The notes: generated by a model not told the origin, from the sequence alone. A stretch of 64,000 nucleotides of DNA from Saccharomycopsis fibuligera x Saccharomycopsis cf. fibuligera (GCA_001936135.1 CP012815.1:1054001-1118000), one strand, 5' to 3'; counted from the stretch's first letter, positions 25,601 through 36,279 are shown. Numbers and translations: made by a program.

Positions 25601-26644
25601 AGTTTCCCCGTAATTGTCCTCCCTGAGCCGCAACGAGCTCCGGCCGAGTTCCTCCTGGGACTTGAGCAAGTTCAACGGGTTGCCGTAGTCCACGTGTCCG
25701 CAGAAGGGCTCGCTCAAGTTCAACCCCAATAGACTCAAGGCCTCGGGAGTGTAGTTGTCTCGGAAAAAGTCAAGGGTCTGGTCGATAAACAAGTTTTCCT
25801 CGGGCTTCAAGTAGCTTTTGGTCATGAAGAAGAACGAGCTGATGCGGCTCTCGCTCGTGTTGTTCGCGCTGGCAGCATGGTAGGTTGACCCCAACATAAA
25901 GGCACAGTCGCCCTTTTGCAATTCTATATAGTTGCAGTCCTGGTCCCGCGGATGGCGGTACGGCCCATACAAGTGACTCTTGGGGATGACTCGCGTGGCG
26001 CCGTTTGCCTTGGTGGTGTCGGTTAGAGCCACCGCTAGCCCCACCAACGTGTCGTCGCCGTAGTGGAACGTGTCTCTCTCCTCGTGAATGTTGTGGTGCA
26101 CCATATCTTCTCTGTGGTACATCTGGTTGGCAGCGTTGGGCCCCACTTTGTAGGTGATGCCGGAGTTGAGCTGGATGGAGCTGTTGCCGGTTCTGATCTT
26201 GTTGCTGATCCAGAAGTAGTTTGACTCGCTCAAGAAATGCGCGCTCACCTTCGAGAACAACTGGTGGCAGAGAATTTGCTCGACTGCGGTCTTGGACTTG
26301 AGCACAGTTCTGGTGGCCACCGTGGTCTGCTTTGGAAACGGAGACCCATTCCACGAGGGGTCTCTAAAGAAGTGAGGCTCTAGCTCCCCAACGATGGCAT
26401 CGCACGCTGGCGGCGAAACCAAATCTTTCACAATGACGATACCGTACTTCTCAAGCATCTCGACAATCAAGGGAAGGTTGGTTTTGTCCTGCACTGTGTA
26501 GTCTGCTGTGCTGGTGACCTTACCATCATCATCATCATCGCCTTGAGGTGGAGCAGCAAACTGTTTGGGAAGAGTCGCGCACTTGATACCGTTGGGCCCA
26601 ACCCGGGGGTCGATCTTGTCCAACGATCTGGTTATCAACACCAT
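25568..26644 (-). CDS. Phytanoyl-CoA dioxygenase (PhyH) family protein
   Basis: 358 residues from an ATG. It belongs to the Fe(II)/2-oxoglutarate-dependent PhyH family. The metal-binding segment is NQMYHREDMVHHN (His177 with Glu179/Asp180), the distal His256 lies in GSTYHAAS, and Arg267 in SESRIS probably binds 2-oxoglutarate. VGLAVALTDTTKANGATRVIPKSHLYG is the typical core. The substrate is unknown, and fungal paralogues differ widely. No PTS1 or signal peptide is seen. The last ten codons (TVAVSASNDI) and the stop lie in the inverted-repeat arm, with the boundary at a codon junction, so the native C-terminus may have been different. It diverges from CAT2. Confidence 0.88.
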   Translation of the reverse strand: MVLITRSLDKIDPRVGPNGIKCATLPKQFAAPPQGDDDDDGKVTSTADYTVQDKTNLPLIVEMLEKYGIVIVKDLVSPPACDAIVGELEPHFFRDPSWNGSPFPKQTTVATRTVLKSKTAVEQILCHQLFSKVSAHFLSESNYFWISNKIRTGNSSIQLNSGITYKVGPNAANQMYHREDMVHHNIHEERDTFHYGDDTLVGLAVALTDTTKANGATRVIPKSHLYGPYRHPRDQDCNYIELQKGDCAFMLGSTYHAASANNTSESRISSFFFMTKSYLKPEENLFIDQTLDFFRDNYTPEALSLLGLNLSEPFCGHVDYGNPLNLLKSQEELGRSSLRLREDNYGETTVAVSASNDI

Positions 26645-26707
26645 GTTGTTGTGTTTGCCGTAGCAAGAGAGGATCTGTTGTGTTTGCCCTTGGATGATTC
26701 AGTCTGC

Positions 26708-26742
<35 letters not shown>

Positions 26743-27236
26743 CGACGATTCAAGCGCCGTCCAATGTGACTCAATCCACGTGTGACTCCAAGGGTTGGTT
26801 GACTCAGAGTCATTGCCATTGCCATTGTCAATGTCATCGACATCTACGCATAGGCCCTTGGAGACTCAAGCCAGCCAGCCCTTGGAGACACACACGCTGA
26901 GGTTCATGGAGTTGCCGCTCAAGTTGTTGCTCAAGTTCTTACAATTGTAGAGACACAAGCTTCTCTTTTGAGTGAATGAATGAATGAATGAATGAATGGC
27001 TCTCCGCTTGCCATTGCCCGTGCACAACAATTTAACACCGGCAACTGGAGCCGATCCTTCTGTCCTTGCCCCTGGCGCTTATTATCCTTTGCTCCGCACT
27101 TTGCCTATACAATATATATATATATATATATTCACTATCTGTAATATCTGCGATATATATTATATATACGCACCGCAATCCTTCCCTCTTTGCTCCCCCT
27201 GCCTTTCTTTTCTTCCTCTCTCTTTCACAACCACAC
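26645..27236. promoter_or_regulatory. Divergent promoter PhyH-like/CAT2
   Basis: 592 bp between divergent genes. It contains an (AT)14 run at 26709-26736 near the dioxygenase and an (AT)10 run at 27112-27131 about 105 bp before the CAT2 ATG; either can act as TATA element. A (GAAT)n tetranucleotide repeat lies at 26972-26998. Confidence 0.5.
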
Positions 27237-29183
27237 ATGTCCTTTCTCAAACGCATTCCTCGCTCCTCCCTCATGCCTGTTCCTCTCAACTTGGCCAAGG
27301 GCAAACGCCCCCTCCACTCTTCGGCCCAGCAAAAGCAAAAGCAAAAGCAATCTCAACCCAACATGCTCCAGTACAGCAACGACCTCCCCAGCCTCCCGGT
27401 TCCCGACCTCCACCACACCGCCACCACCTACTTGCAGTCCATCAGGCCTTTCGTTAAGAACGACGCCCAGTACAACGCAATCAAGGCAAAGCTAGACGAC
27501 TTTATCAAACCTGGCGGCATTGGCCACACTTTGCAGCAGCGTCTCCACCAGCGCGCCGCGTCCACCGACAACTGGATCAGCCAGTGGTGGGACGAAGACT
27601 CCTACTTGGCCTACAGAGACCCTGTGGTGCCATACGTCTCGTACTTTTTCAGCCACGCCCACAACCTTTTGCCTTCCAACTTGGAAAAGTCCCAGCTCAA
27701 AAAGGCCACCTTGCTCATCGACAAGATCTTGGACTTCAAGGCGTTGATTGCTGCCCAAACCTTCCCACCGGAATTGGTCAAGGATACCCCGTACTGCATG
27801 AACGGCTTCACTCTCATGTTCAACAACTCCAGAATCCCGGGCAAGGACGTCGACGACACCATAAAGTTCTCCCAGACCGATTTGGAGAACCAGTTCCTCG
27901 TGGTCATCAAGAACAACCGGTTCTACAAGCTCTACCACCACGACAGCAGCGGGAAAAAACTCGACCACTACCAAATCTACACTGCCTTGATCAAAATCTC
28001 CGAGGACGCCAACGCGAAAAACGGCTCCACCAACTTCAAACAGCCCCCAGTGGGCGTCTTGACCACCTTGAACCGTGACCAGTGGTACGAGGCGTACACC
28101 AAGCTACACAACTACTCCATCGTGAACGCTAACGCCTTCGACGACATTTTCAGATCCTCCTTCGTCTTGACCTTGGACGACGTTTCCCCCGAGTCTTTTG
28201 AAGAGAGATCAAGAAACTGCTGGCACGGAAACGGCACCAACCGCTACTTTGACAAACCATTGCAGTTCTTTGTTGCTGCCAACGGCGCCTCTGGCTTTTT
28301 GGGCGAGCACTCCAAGATGGACGGCACCCCAAACTTGACCCTAAACAACTACTTGGGACACGAGTTGAGCAAGTTTACCCAGCACGACCTCTTTGACAAG
28401 CTAGCCCCAACCTCGGCTACCGTCTTGGAGCAGCCTCACGAAATCAAGTTCGACATCCCGGAAGAAGTGGCCGCCGCCATCACCAACGCCAAGTTGCAGT
28501 TCGACAACACCGTCAACTCCCACGAGTTGAAGGTCTGGCGCTACCAGGGCTACGGCAAGAACTTGATCAAGCAGTTCAAAACCTCCCCCGACGCGTTCAT
28601 CCAAATCTTGATCCAGCTAGCATACTTCAAGTACACTGGCCACCTCAAGCCAACGTACGAGTCGGCCACCACGAGAAAATTCAAGTTTGGCCGCACAGAG
28701 ACCAACCGTACCGTGTCCCAGGAAGTCGCCCACTTTGTGCAAACTTTCCAGGACCCGCAAGCCTCCACCGAGGCCAAGATCAGCGCCTTCAGAGCCGCAA
28801 TTGCCCAGCAGAACAAGTACATCAAGCTAGCCTCCAACGGGATCGCTGTCGACCGCCACATCTACGGCTTGAAGAAGTCCCTCTTGCCCAACGAACCAGT
28901 CCCGGCATTCTTGGCGGACCCAATGACCAACTACTCCAAGACATGGTACTTGTCCACATCCCAGCTCAGCAGCGAGTACTTTGACGGCTACGGCTGGTCG
29001 CAGGTGCACGACTTGGGCCTCGGGTTGGCCTACATGATCAACAGGGACTGGCTCAACGTCAACATCGTGGCAAAGAAGGGGAATTCCGCCGGTTTGCGTC
29101 CAGAGGCGTTGGCGTACTACTTGACAGTAGCCGCGGATGAGTTGAAAACGGTTTTGGGAAGTGAGTTGAAGGCCAAGCTATGA
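27237..29183 (+). CDS. CAT2: Carnitine O-acetyltransferase, mitochondrial and peroxisomal
   Basis: 648 residues from the ATG at 27237; the open frame extends upstream but without ATG. It transfers acetyl groups between CoA and carnitine for shuttling between peroxisome, cytosol and mitochondrion. The catalytic His358 is in LGEHSKMDGTP, and the choline/carnitine acyltransferase pattern continues with LKVWRYQGYGKNLIK and DRHIYGLKK. The start MSFLKRIPRSSLMPVPLNLAKGKRPLHSS is a mitochondrial presequence. A second Met at 27363 would give a form without it, and the C-terminus AKL is a PTS1. Use of two starts for two organelles is known for yeast CAT2. Codon bias is strong, C-ending, and I saw no in-frame CTG. 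Confidence 0.96.
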   Translation: MSFLKRIPRSSLMPVPLNLAKGKRPLHSSAQQKQKQKQSQPNMLQYSNDLPSLPVPDLHHTATTYLQSIRPFVKNDAQYNAIKAKLDDFIKPGGIGHTLQQRLHQRAASTDNWISQWWDEDSYLAYRDPVVPYVSYFFSHAHNLLPSNLEKSQLKKATLLIDKILDFKALIAAQTFPPELVKDTPYCMNGFTLMFNNSRIPGKDVDDTIKFSQTDLENQFLVVIKNNRFYKLYHHDSSGKKLDHYQIYTALIKISEDANAKNGSTNFKQPPVGVLTTLNRDQWYEAYTKLHNYSIVNANAFDDIFRSSFVLTLDDVSPESFEERSRNCWHGNGTNRYFDKPLQFFVAANGASGFLGEHSKMDGTPNLTLNNYLGHELSKFTQHDLFDKLAPTSATVLEQPHEIKFDIPEEVAAAITNAKLQFDNTVNSHELKVWRYQGYGKNLIKQFKTSPDAFIQILIQLAYFKYTGHLKPTYESATTRKFKFGRTETNRTVSQEVAHFVQTFQDPQASTEAKISAFRAAIAQQNKYIKLASNGIAVDRHIYGLKKSLLPNEPVPAFLADPMTNYSKTWYLSTSQLSSEYFDGYGWSQVHDLGLGLAYMINRDWLNVNIVAKKGNSAGLRPEALAYYLTVAADELKTVLGSELKAKL

Positions 29184-29540
29184 GCGCGCGCTTTTATTCT
29201 ACCCCAAGTGTCAACAGTTTTGTTGAGCATCTGGTTTTTAGATGAATTTAAATAATAAAACGACGATCAATCAGGTTGAGCTTTGTTGTGTAAGTTTCTC
29301 TATCCCTTTTTTTTTTTTTTTTTTTTTTTACTGGTAAACTGGTAAACTGGTATACTCTTTGCTGCATCCACATGCATGTTGAAGCGCAGGCAGTACCCGG
29401 CGCAGGAAAACTTTAGTTGGCGAGATGAACAAATATATTGAGAGATAGAGAGAGAGAGAGAGAGAAGATGTCAATGAAGTGATAGAGAAGTGATGATAAG
29501 AAGCGAATAAGCAGCCAAGCGGATTGCAAAGAGCACAAAA
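29184..29540. other. CAT2 terminator and upstream region of the helicase-like gene
   Basis: Contains a T23 tract near 29307-29329, the repeated phrase ACTGGTAAACTGGTAAACTGGTATAC, and a (GA)n run at 29449-29464. No gene. Confidence 0.45.
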
Positions 29541-31511
29541 ATGATGCTTTCTAGTAGGCTCTTACTCACCAGGTGCTACCACCGAGCAGCGACAGCGTCC
29601 TCTCACTCTCGCTCTCGCGCCAGGCCAAAGTCACAGTCACAGTCAATCTCAAAGTTTAGAAAACCTTCCTCATCCTCAACACCACCAGGCTTGAATCTCA
29701 AGCTAGACCCTCGCAAAGATGGCAACTTTGAAGACTTCAAGGTCCGGAGGGACCTTGCTACACGCCTTTCGGCCGGCCACAATATCTCTGCCCCTACAAG
29801 CACCGAGAAAAAAATCCTAACCATTTTGCGCTCAAACTACTCATTGCTTTCCCGCAATGCTCCAGGGACCGGCAAGTCAACGTCGTTACTATTGCACGGC
29901 TTGAACGTGCGCACCATAAGAGCAGGCAAGTATGATCCCTCAGAAACGTTTCCTCGCCCCAACGTCCCCCAGAGCTTACTTTTGCTAAACTCATCGTTTT
30001 CCGTCATGCAGTGCCAGCAGTTCTACAACGAGTTATATCCATCCCCAGAGGACAAACTAAGAGCTCCAGCGCACTTCTTGTACCGCAGTCCATCCCCGGA
30101 AATCGAGTCCCAACAGCTAGCTCACCCAACGTTCAAGCTGCACTGCCATTTGATAGTGGCCACTGCGCCAAGGTTGCTTGATGTTATCAGTGCCGACGTG
30201 TCGTGCTTGCCACAACTTGATCGACTTGCGTTTATTGGCGTAGACGATGCGGACGAGCAGCTACTCAGCGACCCCAACGCCAAGGGCCAGCTAAACTTGA
30301 GCAACGCAGATTCAAAAAGAAAGCCAACGCCATCGGAGACATTGATTGATTTTTTGGTTCTGTTGGCCGAAGACCCACTGGGAATCCAATTCGCCTTTGT
30401 CAACTCAAGCAGTGTCTCTGCAAATTTGAGACAATTGATTGAATTCAAAAACTGGGCAACCACCAAGCCGGGTGCAAACGCCGTGGGCTTGAAGAAATTG
30501 GTGGCGGTGGGGAATCCCGAGATTGATATGTCCAAAGTGTTGCCATATAGACGAATTCCGAAAGATGTCAAATTCCACGCATTGACCGTGAAGCCGGTAC
30601 AATTAGCTGAGCAGCAGCAGCAGCAGCAGCAAAAACAAACATTTGAGTTCAAGAATGTAAAGATTCCTGACGTGCCAACTGGACTCGACGCGGTTCTGGA
30701 ACTAAGCTCCCCAGAGACAAAATCATTTGACGCAGAGTACCGGTCGTACAGATTATCGCTTTTACGAAAACGCAGCAACCAAATGAAAAATCAGCACCAA
30801 AGTAAAGATGCTGCTAGCTACATATTCCCGGCACTTAAACAGTTTTTGCAAAGCGACGGCATCAGCAAGGATGCTGATAAGGTGAAAGCTCCACTGTTGG
30901 TTGTTATTCCGGATACGGCTAGCTTGAAGGGGACTCTTACCAATTTGCGAAAACTCGGCATTAATGCAAAAATCTTAGCTCCCGTAAGGGCACACTTTCC
31001 GCAGAATGATGCTACTACAGCCACTGGTAACGGTAACGGTAGCAACGTCAACGATGAATATTCAACGTATAAAGATTTCGTTTCTCAACAGGATAACGGC
31101 GCCCCGGCTGTTCTCCTAACCAGTCTTCACAGCATCAAAGGCACATCTTTTCCAAACTTGTCAACTTTGGTCTGCTTAGGCATAGACACAGTGAAAGATG
31201 CGCATACTTTGGTCACGCTCGCTACGAGATTGCGTTCGCACTCGGGTCTCATAGAATCAGAATCAGACTCAAACACTGATAATGACAGTGACAGTAGCGA
31301 TGCTTCTGCTGCTGCTGCTGATAAGTTGGAGAAAAAAGTGGTGCTTCTTGCTCCAAAGAACGACTTTGGGTCAAGGGAAGCATTGGCGTTGTACAGAGTG
31401 ATTTTTGAGTGTGGATTGAAGGGAATTGATCCAGTTCGTGGGGTTGAGATGGAAAGTCTTGCGGATTATGAGTTGCCTAGCGATGTTGATGCGGATGCTC
31501 TTGAGGATTAA
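29541..31511 (+). CDS. Mitochondrial DEAD-box-like RNA helicase with degenerate motifs (MRH4-like)
   Basis: 656 residues from an ATG. The basic, Ser/Arg-rich first 45 residues suggest mitochondrial import. Helicase-like features appear in order: P-loop APGTGKST (107-114), IVATAPRLLD (motif Ib, about 205-214), VDDADEQL in place of DEAD (234-241), and in the C-terminal half TSLHSIKGTSFPNLSTLVCLGID (motif V) and TLATRLRSHSG (motif VI). Mrh4 assembles the large mitoribosomal subunit and is the closest candidate I know. The departures from the consensus are strong enough that ATPase activity is uncertain. Gln and Asp/Ser runs interrupt the protein. Confidence 0.65.
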   Translation: MMLSSRLLLTRCYHRAATASSHSRSRARPKSQSQSISKFRKPSSSSTPPGLNLKLDPRKDGNFEDFKVRRDLATRLSAGHNISAPTSTEKKILTILRSNYSLLSRNAPGTGKSTSLLLHGLNVRTIRAGKYDPSETFPRPNVPQSLLLLNSSFSVMQCQQFYNELYPSPEDKLRAPAHFLYRSPSPEIESQQLAHPTFKLHCHLIVATAPRLLDVISADVSCLPQLDRLAFIGVDDADEQLLSDPNAKGQLNLSNADSKRKPTPSETLIDFLVLLAEDPLGIQFAFVNSSSVSANLRQLIEFKNWATTKPGANAVGLKKLVAVGNPEIDMSKVLPYRRIPKDVKFHALTVKPVQLAEQQQQQQQKQTFEFKNVKIPDVPTGLDAVLELSSPETKSFDAEYRSYRLSLLRKRSNQMKNQHQSKDAASYIFPALKQFLQSDGISKDADKVKAPLLVVIPDTASLKGTLTNLRKLGINAKILAPVRAHFPQNDATTATGNGNGSNVNDEYSTYKDFVSQQDNGAPAVLLTSLHSIKGTSFPNLSTLVCLGIDTVKDAHTLVTLATRLRSHSGLIESESDSNTDNDSDSSDASAAAADKLEKKVVLLAPKNDFGSREALALYRVIFECGLKGIDPVRGVEMESLADYELPSDVDADALED

Positions 31512-31892
31512 GTAGCCACAGCTTGAAGCTTGTGGCTTGTATAATAGATTGCCTGTAAATAAATTTTGCCGTCTGTGCGTACCGTTTGGAGGTTGCACAA
31601 ATTGCACTGGCGTGTTGTATTGTATTGCATTGTATTGCATTGTATAGTTGTGGAGTATATATGTGTATCGGTACAATTGATGATGTTAGCAGATCTGAAA
31701 TACCCGCCAAAATGGCTCCTTTTGATAAAATTTTTTTTGCTGCGCGTGACTGCATCTCTCGGTCGATCGATGGCATCGTTTTTTTTTCTTTTTTCTTTTT
31801 TTTTTTTTTTTTTCTTGATTGATCAAAATACAGCAGATAACTCTTTATTATTCATCAAAAGCAGTATTGCTAAAATCAGCAAACAAGCACAA
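31512..31892. promoter_or_regulatory. Upstream region of XPT1
   Basis: The frame of XPT1 stays open through this region, but only non-ATG codons precede 31893. Imperfect repeats of TGTATTGCAT near 31617-31645 and a T-rich tract at 31779-31813 are present. Confidence 0.4.
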
Positions 31893-32549
31893 ATGTCAGA
31901 CTACCAAGCATATTCAGAAATTACCGAAGTTCCGGACAACAAGCACTACATTGCTTACAACAACGTCCACAAACTTTGTCAAAAAGCTGCTCAACAAATC
32001 AGACAAAACAAGCCAGACATAATCATCGCCATTGGAGGTGGTGGGTTCATTCCTGCAAGAATCCTCAGATCTTTCATTAGACAGCCAGGTGAAAAAAACA
32101 TTCCTATTCAAGCCATCGGCCTTTCCTTGTATGAATCCATGGGCAACAACTCCACCGTCGACACTATTGGCAAAGAAGTGATTCGTACTCAGTGGCTCGA
32201 CTTTGGTGCATTGGACAAACATTTTGACTCATTAATTGGTAAGAATATCCTCATTGTGGATGAAGTCGACGACACTAGAACCACGTTGCACTATGCGTTG
32301 ACAGAGTTGGAAAAAGACGTCAAGGAGCAACAAGTGAGATTGAACAGATTAAATGAAAAGACTCAGTTCAGCATATTTGTGTTACACAATAAGAATAAGC
32401 CAAAGAAGGCGGAATTGCCAAAGGAGATGATTGACGAAGGGAGATACATCGCTGCAGTGACGCTTGAAGATGCTTGGATTGCTTATCCTTGGGAAGCTGA
32501 TAACATTGATTTGCATAGTAGATATGCTACCTTGCAAGGTAATATTTAA
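31893..32549 (+). CDS. XPT1: Xanthine phosphoribosyltransferase
   Basis: 218 residues from the ATG at 31893. It salvages xanthine (and weakly hypoxanthine/guanine) to XMP using PRPP in the cytosol. It closely follows yeast Xpt1: IAYNNVHKLCQ, PDIIIAIGGGGFIPARILRSF, IPIQAIGLSLYE, VIRTQWLDFGALDKHFDSLIGK, and the PRPP-binding loop ILIVDEVDDTRTT (119-131). The QWLDFGAL segment separates it from the HPT1 paralogue. Confidence 0.93.
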   Translation: MSDYQAYSEITEVPDNKHYIAYNNVHKLCQKAAQQIRQNKPDIIIAIGGGGFIPARILRSFIRQPGEKNIPIQAIGLSLYESMGNNSTVDTIGKEVIRTQWLDFGALDKHFDSLIGKNILIVDEVDDTRTTLHYALTELEKDVKEQQVRLNRLNEKTQFSIFVLHNKNKPKKAELPKEMIDEGRYIAAVTLEDAWIAYPWEADNIDLHSRYATLQGNI

Positions 32550-33150
32550 GGGAGTTAGCCTCATTTATGGCATTACTATTTTGTCAGGTTTCTTTGTCGT
32601 GTTATTTTTGTTGTATTTTATATTCTGCTAAAAAAAAAAACTTTTTCTCTGTTTAATTTACTTACCTTGATATCTTGTCGATCATCTTGTTCTTTGCCGT
32701 TTATGTTTTTGTTGCCATAATTTTCTTATAAACGTTTTACAAATATTATTTTCTTGTACTGTTTTTGTTACTCATTTCAAACACCATTTAAATGGATGCA
32801 CTTTTTAAATTTTTCGACAATAATAGGGGGTTTTTCGCCTTGGTATATACTGTTCAATAATAGGAACTTTTTCGAATTGATTTTTATAAAGAAAATGCAT
32901 GTTGCTCCAACTATAACTTGTATAATTATGAAATGCAAATGATGCTACTAAAATAAAAAAAAAAAGAGGAAAAAAATAAACAAATCGAGCACATGGTCTA
33001 TCTATAACAGAAATATAAAAAAAACGGAGAAAGAAAATAAGAGAAAAAAAAATCAGCTACATTACAGGAGGAGAACAAAAATAACAGTGAATCGAGAAAA
33101 AGCATAAGCATCAAGAAAAACAAGCACAAACCAACAACGATCCATCACAC
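32550..33150. other. Convergent intergenic region XPT1/UTP9
   Basis: 600 bp of AT-rich sequence with A runs at 32631-32640 and 32952-32966. No gene seen. Confidence 0.4.
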
Positions 33151-35406
33151 TCATTCATCATCACTCTCGTCATCATCAGCCTGCTGTTTTTCAGCTTCAT
33201 CATCCTCGGCACCATCGCTTTGATCAGCTTCGTCAATTTCTCCATTATCGTAAATGATCTCATCCTTATCAATGACTTGAATTCCATCATCACCATTAGC
33301 AGCATCAGAAGTTGAAGTAATACCACCATTACTAGTGCCTTTTATCACGTTGTTCAAAAGCTGTTTATGGGTCTTGTTGGCCTTGAAGTGGCCACTACCA
33401 TTGATCAAGTTTCCATCATTGACTTCTTCACCATCATTATCTTCCTCGTCATCATCATCATCATCATCATCACCATCAAAGTTTGCCCCTTTTTGCAAAG
33501 AGAGACCACTTAATTGAGATTCCAATTTATCTTGGTTTCTCAACTCGTACTGAGATTTCAATAAGGTTAATTTCCCTTGCAAGTTGAGCAACGTGCTCAA
33601 GTGATTCGTATCTTCTTTAATCTTAGCTTGGAATTTCTGCAACAAGTGGAGCCGTTTTGTAGTTGAGTGTTTGACAATGTAGGCACCATTAACAAGAAAA
33701 ATCAATCTAAACCAATTATTTAACTTCAAATAAGTCAAATTGTCAATTTTGTCATCTTCATTCTTGAAGAAGAACTTCAAATAAGAGTTCAAAATTGAAT
33801 CGACTTGCTCATTGCTGGCGGTTTTAAGGATGGTTTTGATTAAAAGCACGTTATAGTTGTTGTCAACGGAAAATTTCACTAATTTTGATGGTTCATTTTG
33901 TACGGCTTTGAATTCAAGCACAAGTTCGTCAATAGTGGCGTTTCCAGTGGTTCTAAGCTTGTTGTTTCTTCTTCTACGAACAACTTTCTTTTTAGCTGGT
34001 GCGACTGCAGCATTACCATTACCATTTTCAGCATCTTTCTTTGATGGACTGTTGCTGACTTCATCACTGGTTGATTGTCTTTTCTCAACATCAACTTCAA
34101 TGGTAACAGATCCTTTCCTACTGCTGATCAACTTTGGCAAATCAACTTTAACAACTTTAGAATCAAATTCCACCGCAATGACCAATTCTCCTGAGTTTTG
34201 ATCAACAACAACACCATTAATGTTCAAATCACTAAACTCTTCATTAATTTGAACTTCAAGGCTTGGATTCGTGTTGCTTGCGTTTTTTCTGAATGCGCAC
34301 TTGAAAGCTTCAAAAGAATTGTCCCCTTTGAGGACAACTGCATATTCTGTGTTTTTGATTTTAAAGAGAGTAAAATCCAAAATATCGGAATTAGCAGCAG
34401 TTGCTTCTTGACCATCATCGCCATCATCATCGTCATTGCTTGAAGCATTCAATTTATTAATTATTCTTTGCCCCTCGATGGAGTAAACATAAACGTGAGA
34501 ATCATTGTTGAGCAAAATGTACAACAAATCATCATGTACAATGGATATTTGTGCTCTTCTTATACCTGATACCGGACGGCCGAAATCCACAACAGCCTTC
34601 TCGCCATCGGCTTTAAATTCACCGGATTCTGTAGAGGCAGTCACAGAAGTTATACTGACTTCTTGGTCATCATTAGCAGTGCCTTTACTCTGTATCACTT
34701 GCAAAGTATTTTCATCCTTGTATACCAACACCACTGTGGTGTCTTCCTTATCATCAATGACGAGATTATTCACTTTAACTTTATGAGCTGGCTTAGAACT
34801 AAAGACGGAATATTTTTCTACTGTCTTTGTATTGGCATCCAAGATCCAAAAAGAGTCATCTGTCAAAGCTTGGCTGACAGCAATAGATTTAATTTCTGAT
34901 TTTCTCTTAATGGTGGTAATTGGAGCTACCTCACCATCGCTGTTATCATTAGTAGCTGCATTGTCTGAAAAAGAATACACCAAGATACTGCCATCTTGTA
35001 GCACAACAATCATGTATGATACATTTTGAGGAAATCCTTGCTGTTGCTGCAGTTGTGTTTGCTTCTGTGGTGTGGTTTGAGTATCGCTGGTGGTTGATTC
35101 ATCCAATTTTCTCTTATTGTTCCTCTTTGGAGTAGAGTTAGGCGTCCCCGAATTACTTTTGCTCTGCTGCTGCTGCTGCTGTTGTTGTTGTTTATTAAAG
35201 CTCAAAAATCTCAAAAATTTTATCTTTTCATTCTTGTTCAATTTTATAGTTTTGGAAAGTTTCAATCCGTTGCTTGACTGTTCTTGTTGTTGATCCACGG
35301 TATATATTTTTATTTCTGATCTTAAGGCCTTATTGAACCCATATGAGAACAAAGTTGCATTTGAATTGAAGGCGCAAAAATCGCTACCGTTTTCATAGAT
35401 TGACAT
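33151..35406 (-). CDS. UTP9: U3 snoRNP t-UTP subunit UTP9
   Basis: 751 residues from an ATG. Utp9 is part of the t-UTP (UtpA) complex that binds nascent 35S pre-rRNA in the nucleolus and supports Pol I transcription and early 18S processing. It matches Saccharomyces Utp9 in order: a poorly conserved beta-propeller (VVLQDGSILVYSFSD, SFWILDANTKTVEKYSV, VYVYSIEGQRIINKL), a basic linker KKKVVRRRRNNK, and a C-terminal Utp12-type helical domain (about 505-640: WFRLIFLVNGAYIVKH, LLNLQGKLTLLKSQYELR). It then ends in an acidic tail with IIYDNGEIDE, like the Saccharomyces IVYANGESDE. A Gln run near residues 73-81 and Asp runs enlarge it compared with the 575-residue Saccharomyces form. Confidence 0.88.
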   Translation of the reverse strand: MSIYENGSDFCAFNSNATLFSYGFNKALRSEIKIYTVDQQQEQSSNGLKLSKTIKLNKNEKIKFLRFLSFNKQQQQQQQQQSKSNSGTPNSTPKRNNKRKLDESTTSDTQTTPQKQTQLQQQQGFPQNVSYMIVVLQDGSILVYSFSDNAATNDNSDGEVAPITTIKRKSEIKSIAVSQALTDDSFWILDANTKTVEKYSVFSSKPAHKVKVNNLVIDDKEDTTVVLVYKDENTLQVIQSKGTANDDQEVSITSVTASTESGEFKADGEKAVVDFGRPVSGIRRAQISIVHDDLLYILLNNDSHVYVYSIEGQRIINKLNASSNDDDDGDDGQEATAANSDILDFTLFKIKNTEYAVVLKGDNSFEAFKCAFRKNASNTNPSLEVQINEEFSDLNINGVVVDQNSGELVIAVEFDSKVVKVDLPKLISSRKGSVTIEVDVEKRQSTSDEVSNSPSKKDAENGNGNAAVAPAKKKVVRRRRNNKLRTTGNATIDELVLEFKAVQNEPSKLVKFSVDNNYNVLLIKTILKTASNEQVDSILNSYLKFFFKNEDDKIDNLTYLKLNNWFRLIFLVNGAYIVKHSTTKRLHLLQKFQAKIKEDTNHLSTLLNLQGKLTLLKSQYELRNQDKLESQLSGLSLQKGANFDGDDDDDDDDEEDNDGEEVNDGNLINGSGHFKANKTHKQLLNNVIKGTSNGGITSTSDAANGDDGIQVIDKDEIIYDNGEIDEADQSDGAEDDEAEKQQADDDESDDE

Positions 35407-36279
35407 AATTGGTTAATAAACTGCTTTAAGCTCTGCTTCTCTAGGAATTCTCTTGAAACTTTTCAAAAATCAATCGTGATTCAAATTATTACAAAAAAAA
35501 AAAAAGAAAGAATATTAATATCTAGCTGTTTGTTGCTTGAAACTTGGGCACTTGTGCTAAATGAGACAGTAGAATATTAATATCTGGTATTGTCGCTAAA
35601 AGCCTGTCAAATGTAACTAGAGAGTATGAGATATTTCAAATTTAATTATTATATCTCATCTAATTTTTTCGTTCAATATGCACTAGTAAAAAAAAATTTT
35701 TTTAATTCTATTTTATTTTTTTTTTACTTTTTTAATCTTTATTTTTTTTTTTTTTTCATCATCGCTTCTTCGTGCATGAAATGCGGATACCCGGCGGTGC
35801 CTCATGCATTGAGTGCCCAACATGTATTCCCATTAATAATAATCACCATGTAAAATGAGTATCTAAAAGAGTGAAATTTCTTAAGTAAAGGTTACAATTG
35901 AATAAAAACAAAAAGCAACTGTTTTGTTAGGTATTAGTTATAGAGCTTGTTAAAGTTAGGCAAAGAAAGGAAAGAAATCAAACGTAGGCAAAAAACAAAA
36001 AATTTGTATAAAAATAAAAATAGAAAAGTAAAGCGGATTAAAAAAGTACGTATGAGGGCAACACGAGCGAAATAAAACAAATAGACATTAAAAATTTTTT
36101 TATTCTTTTTTTTTTTTTTTTTTTTTTTTTTGATTAAAAGATACTCCAAAATCGATGGAAAGCAGTATTAACATGGTATGTGAGAAACAACAAGAGAGAA
36201 AAAATTATTATTGTGAGTAAAATGCCAAGATGGTATATGTAGTGTCTAATAACAAGTATGATACTCATTAATCGGGAAA
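35407..36279. other. UTP9 upstream region and NMD5 3' flank
   Basis: 870 bp, very AT-rich. A palindromic GAATATTAATATCT occurs twice (35511-35524 and 35573-35586). T/A tracts are long at 35738-35757 and 36108-36130. No gene. Confidence 0.4.

Noticed and set aside
27066-27236. N-terminal extension of CAT2
   Set aside because: It begins at TTG and translates an (AT)n run into Tyr-Ile repeats; the ATG at 27237 opens a normal presequence.
31566-31892. N-terminal extension of XPT1 to 327 residues
   Set aside because: The extension has no ATG in the right place and includes a poly-Phe stretch from T tracts; the conserved protein starts at 31893.
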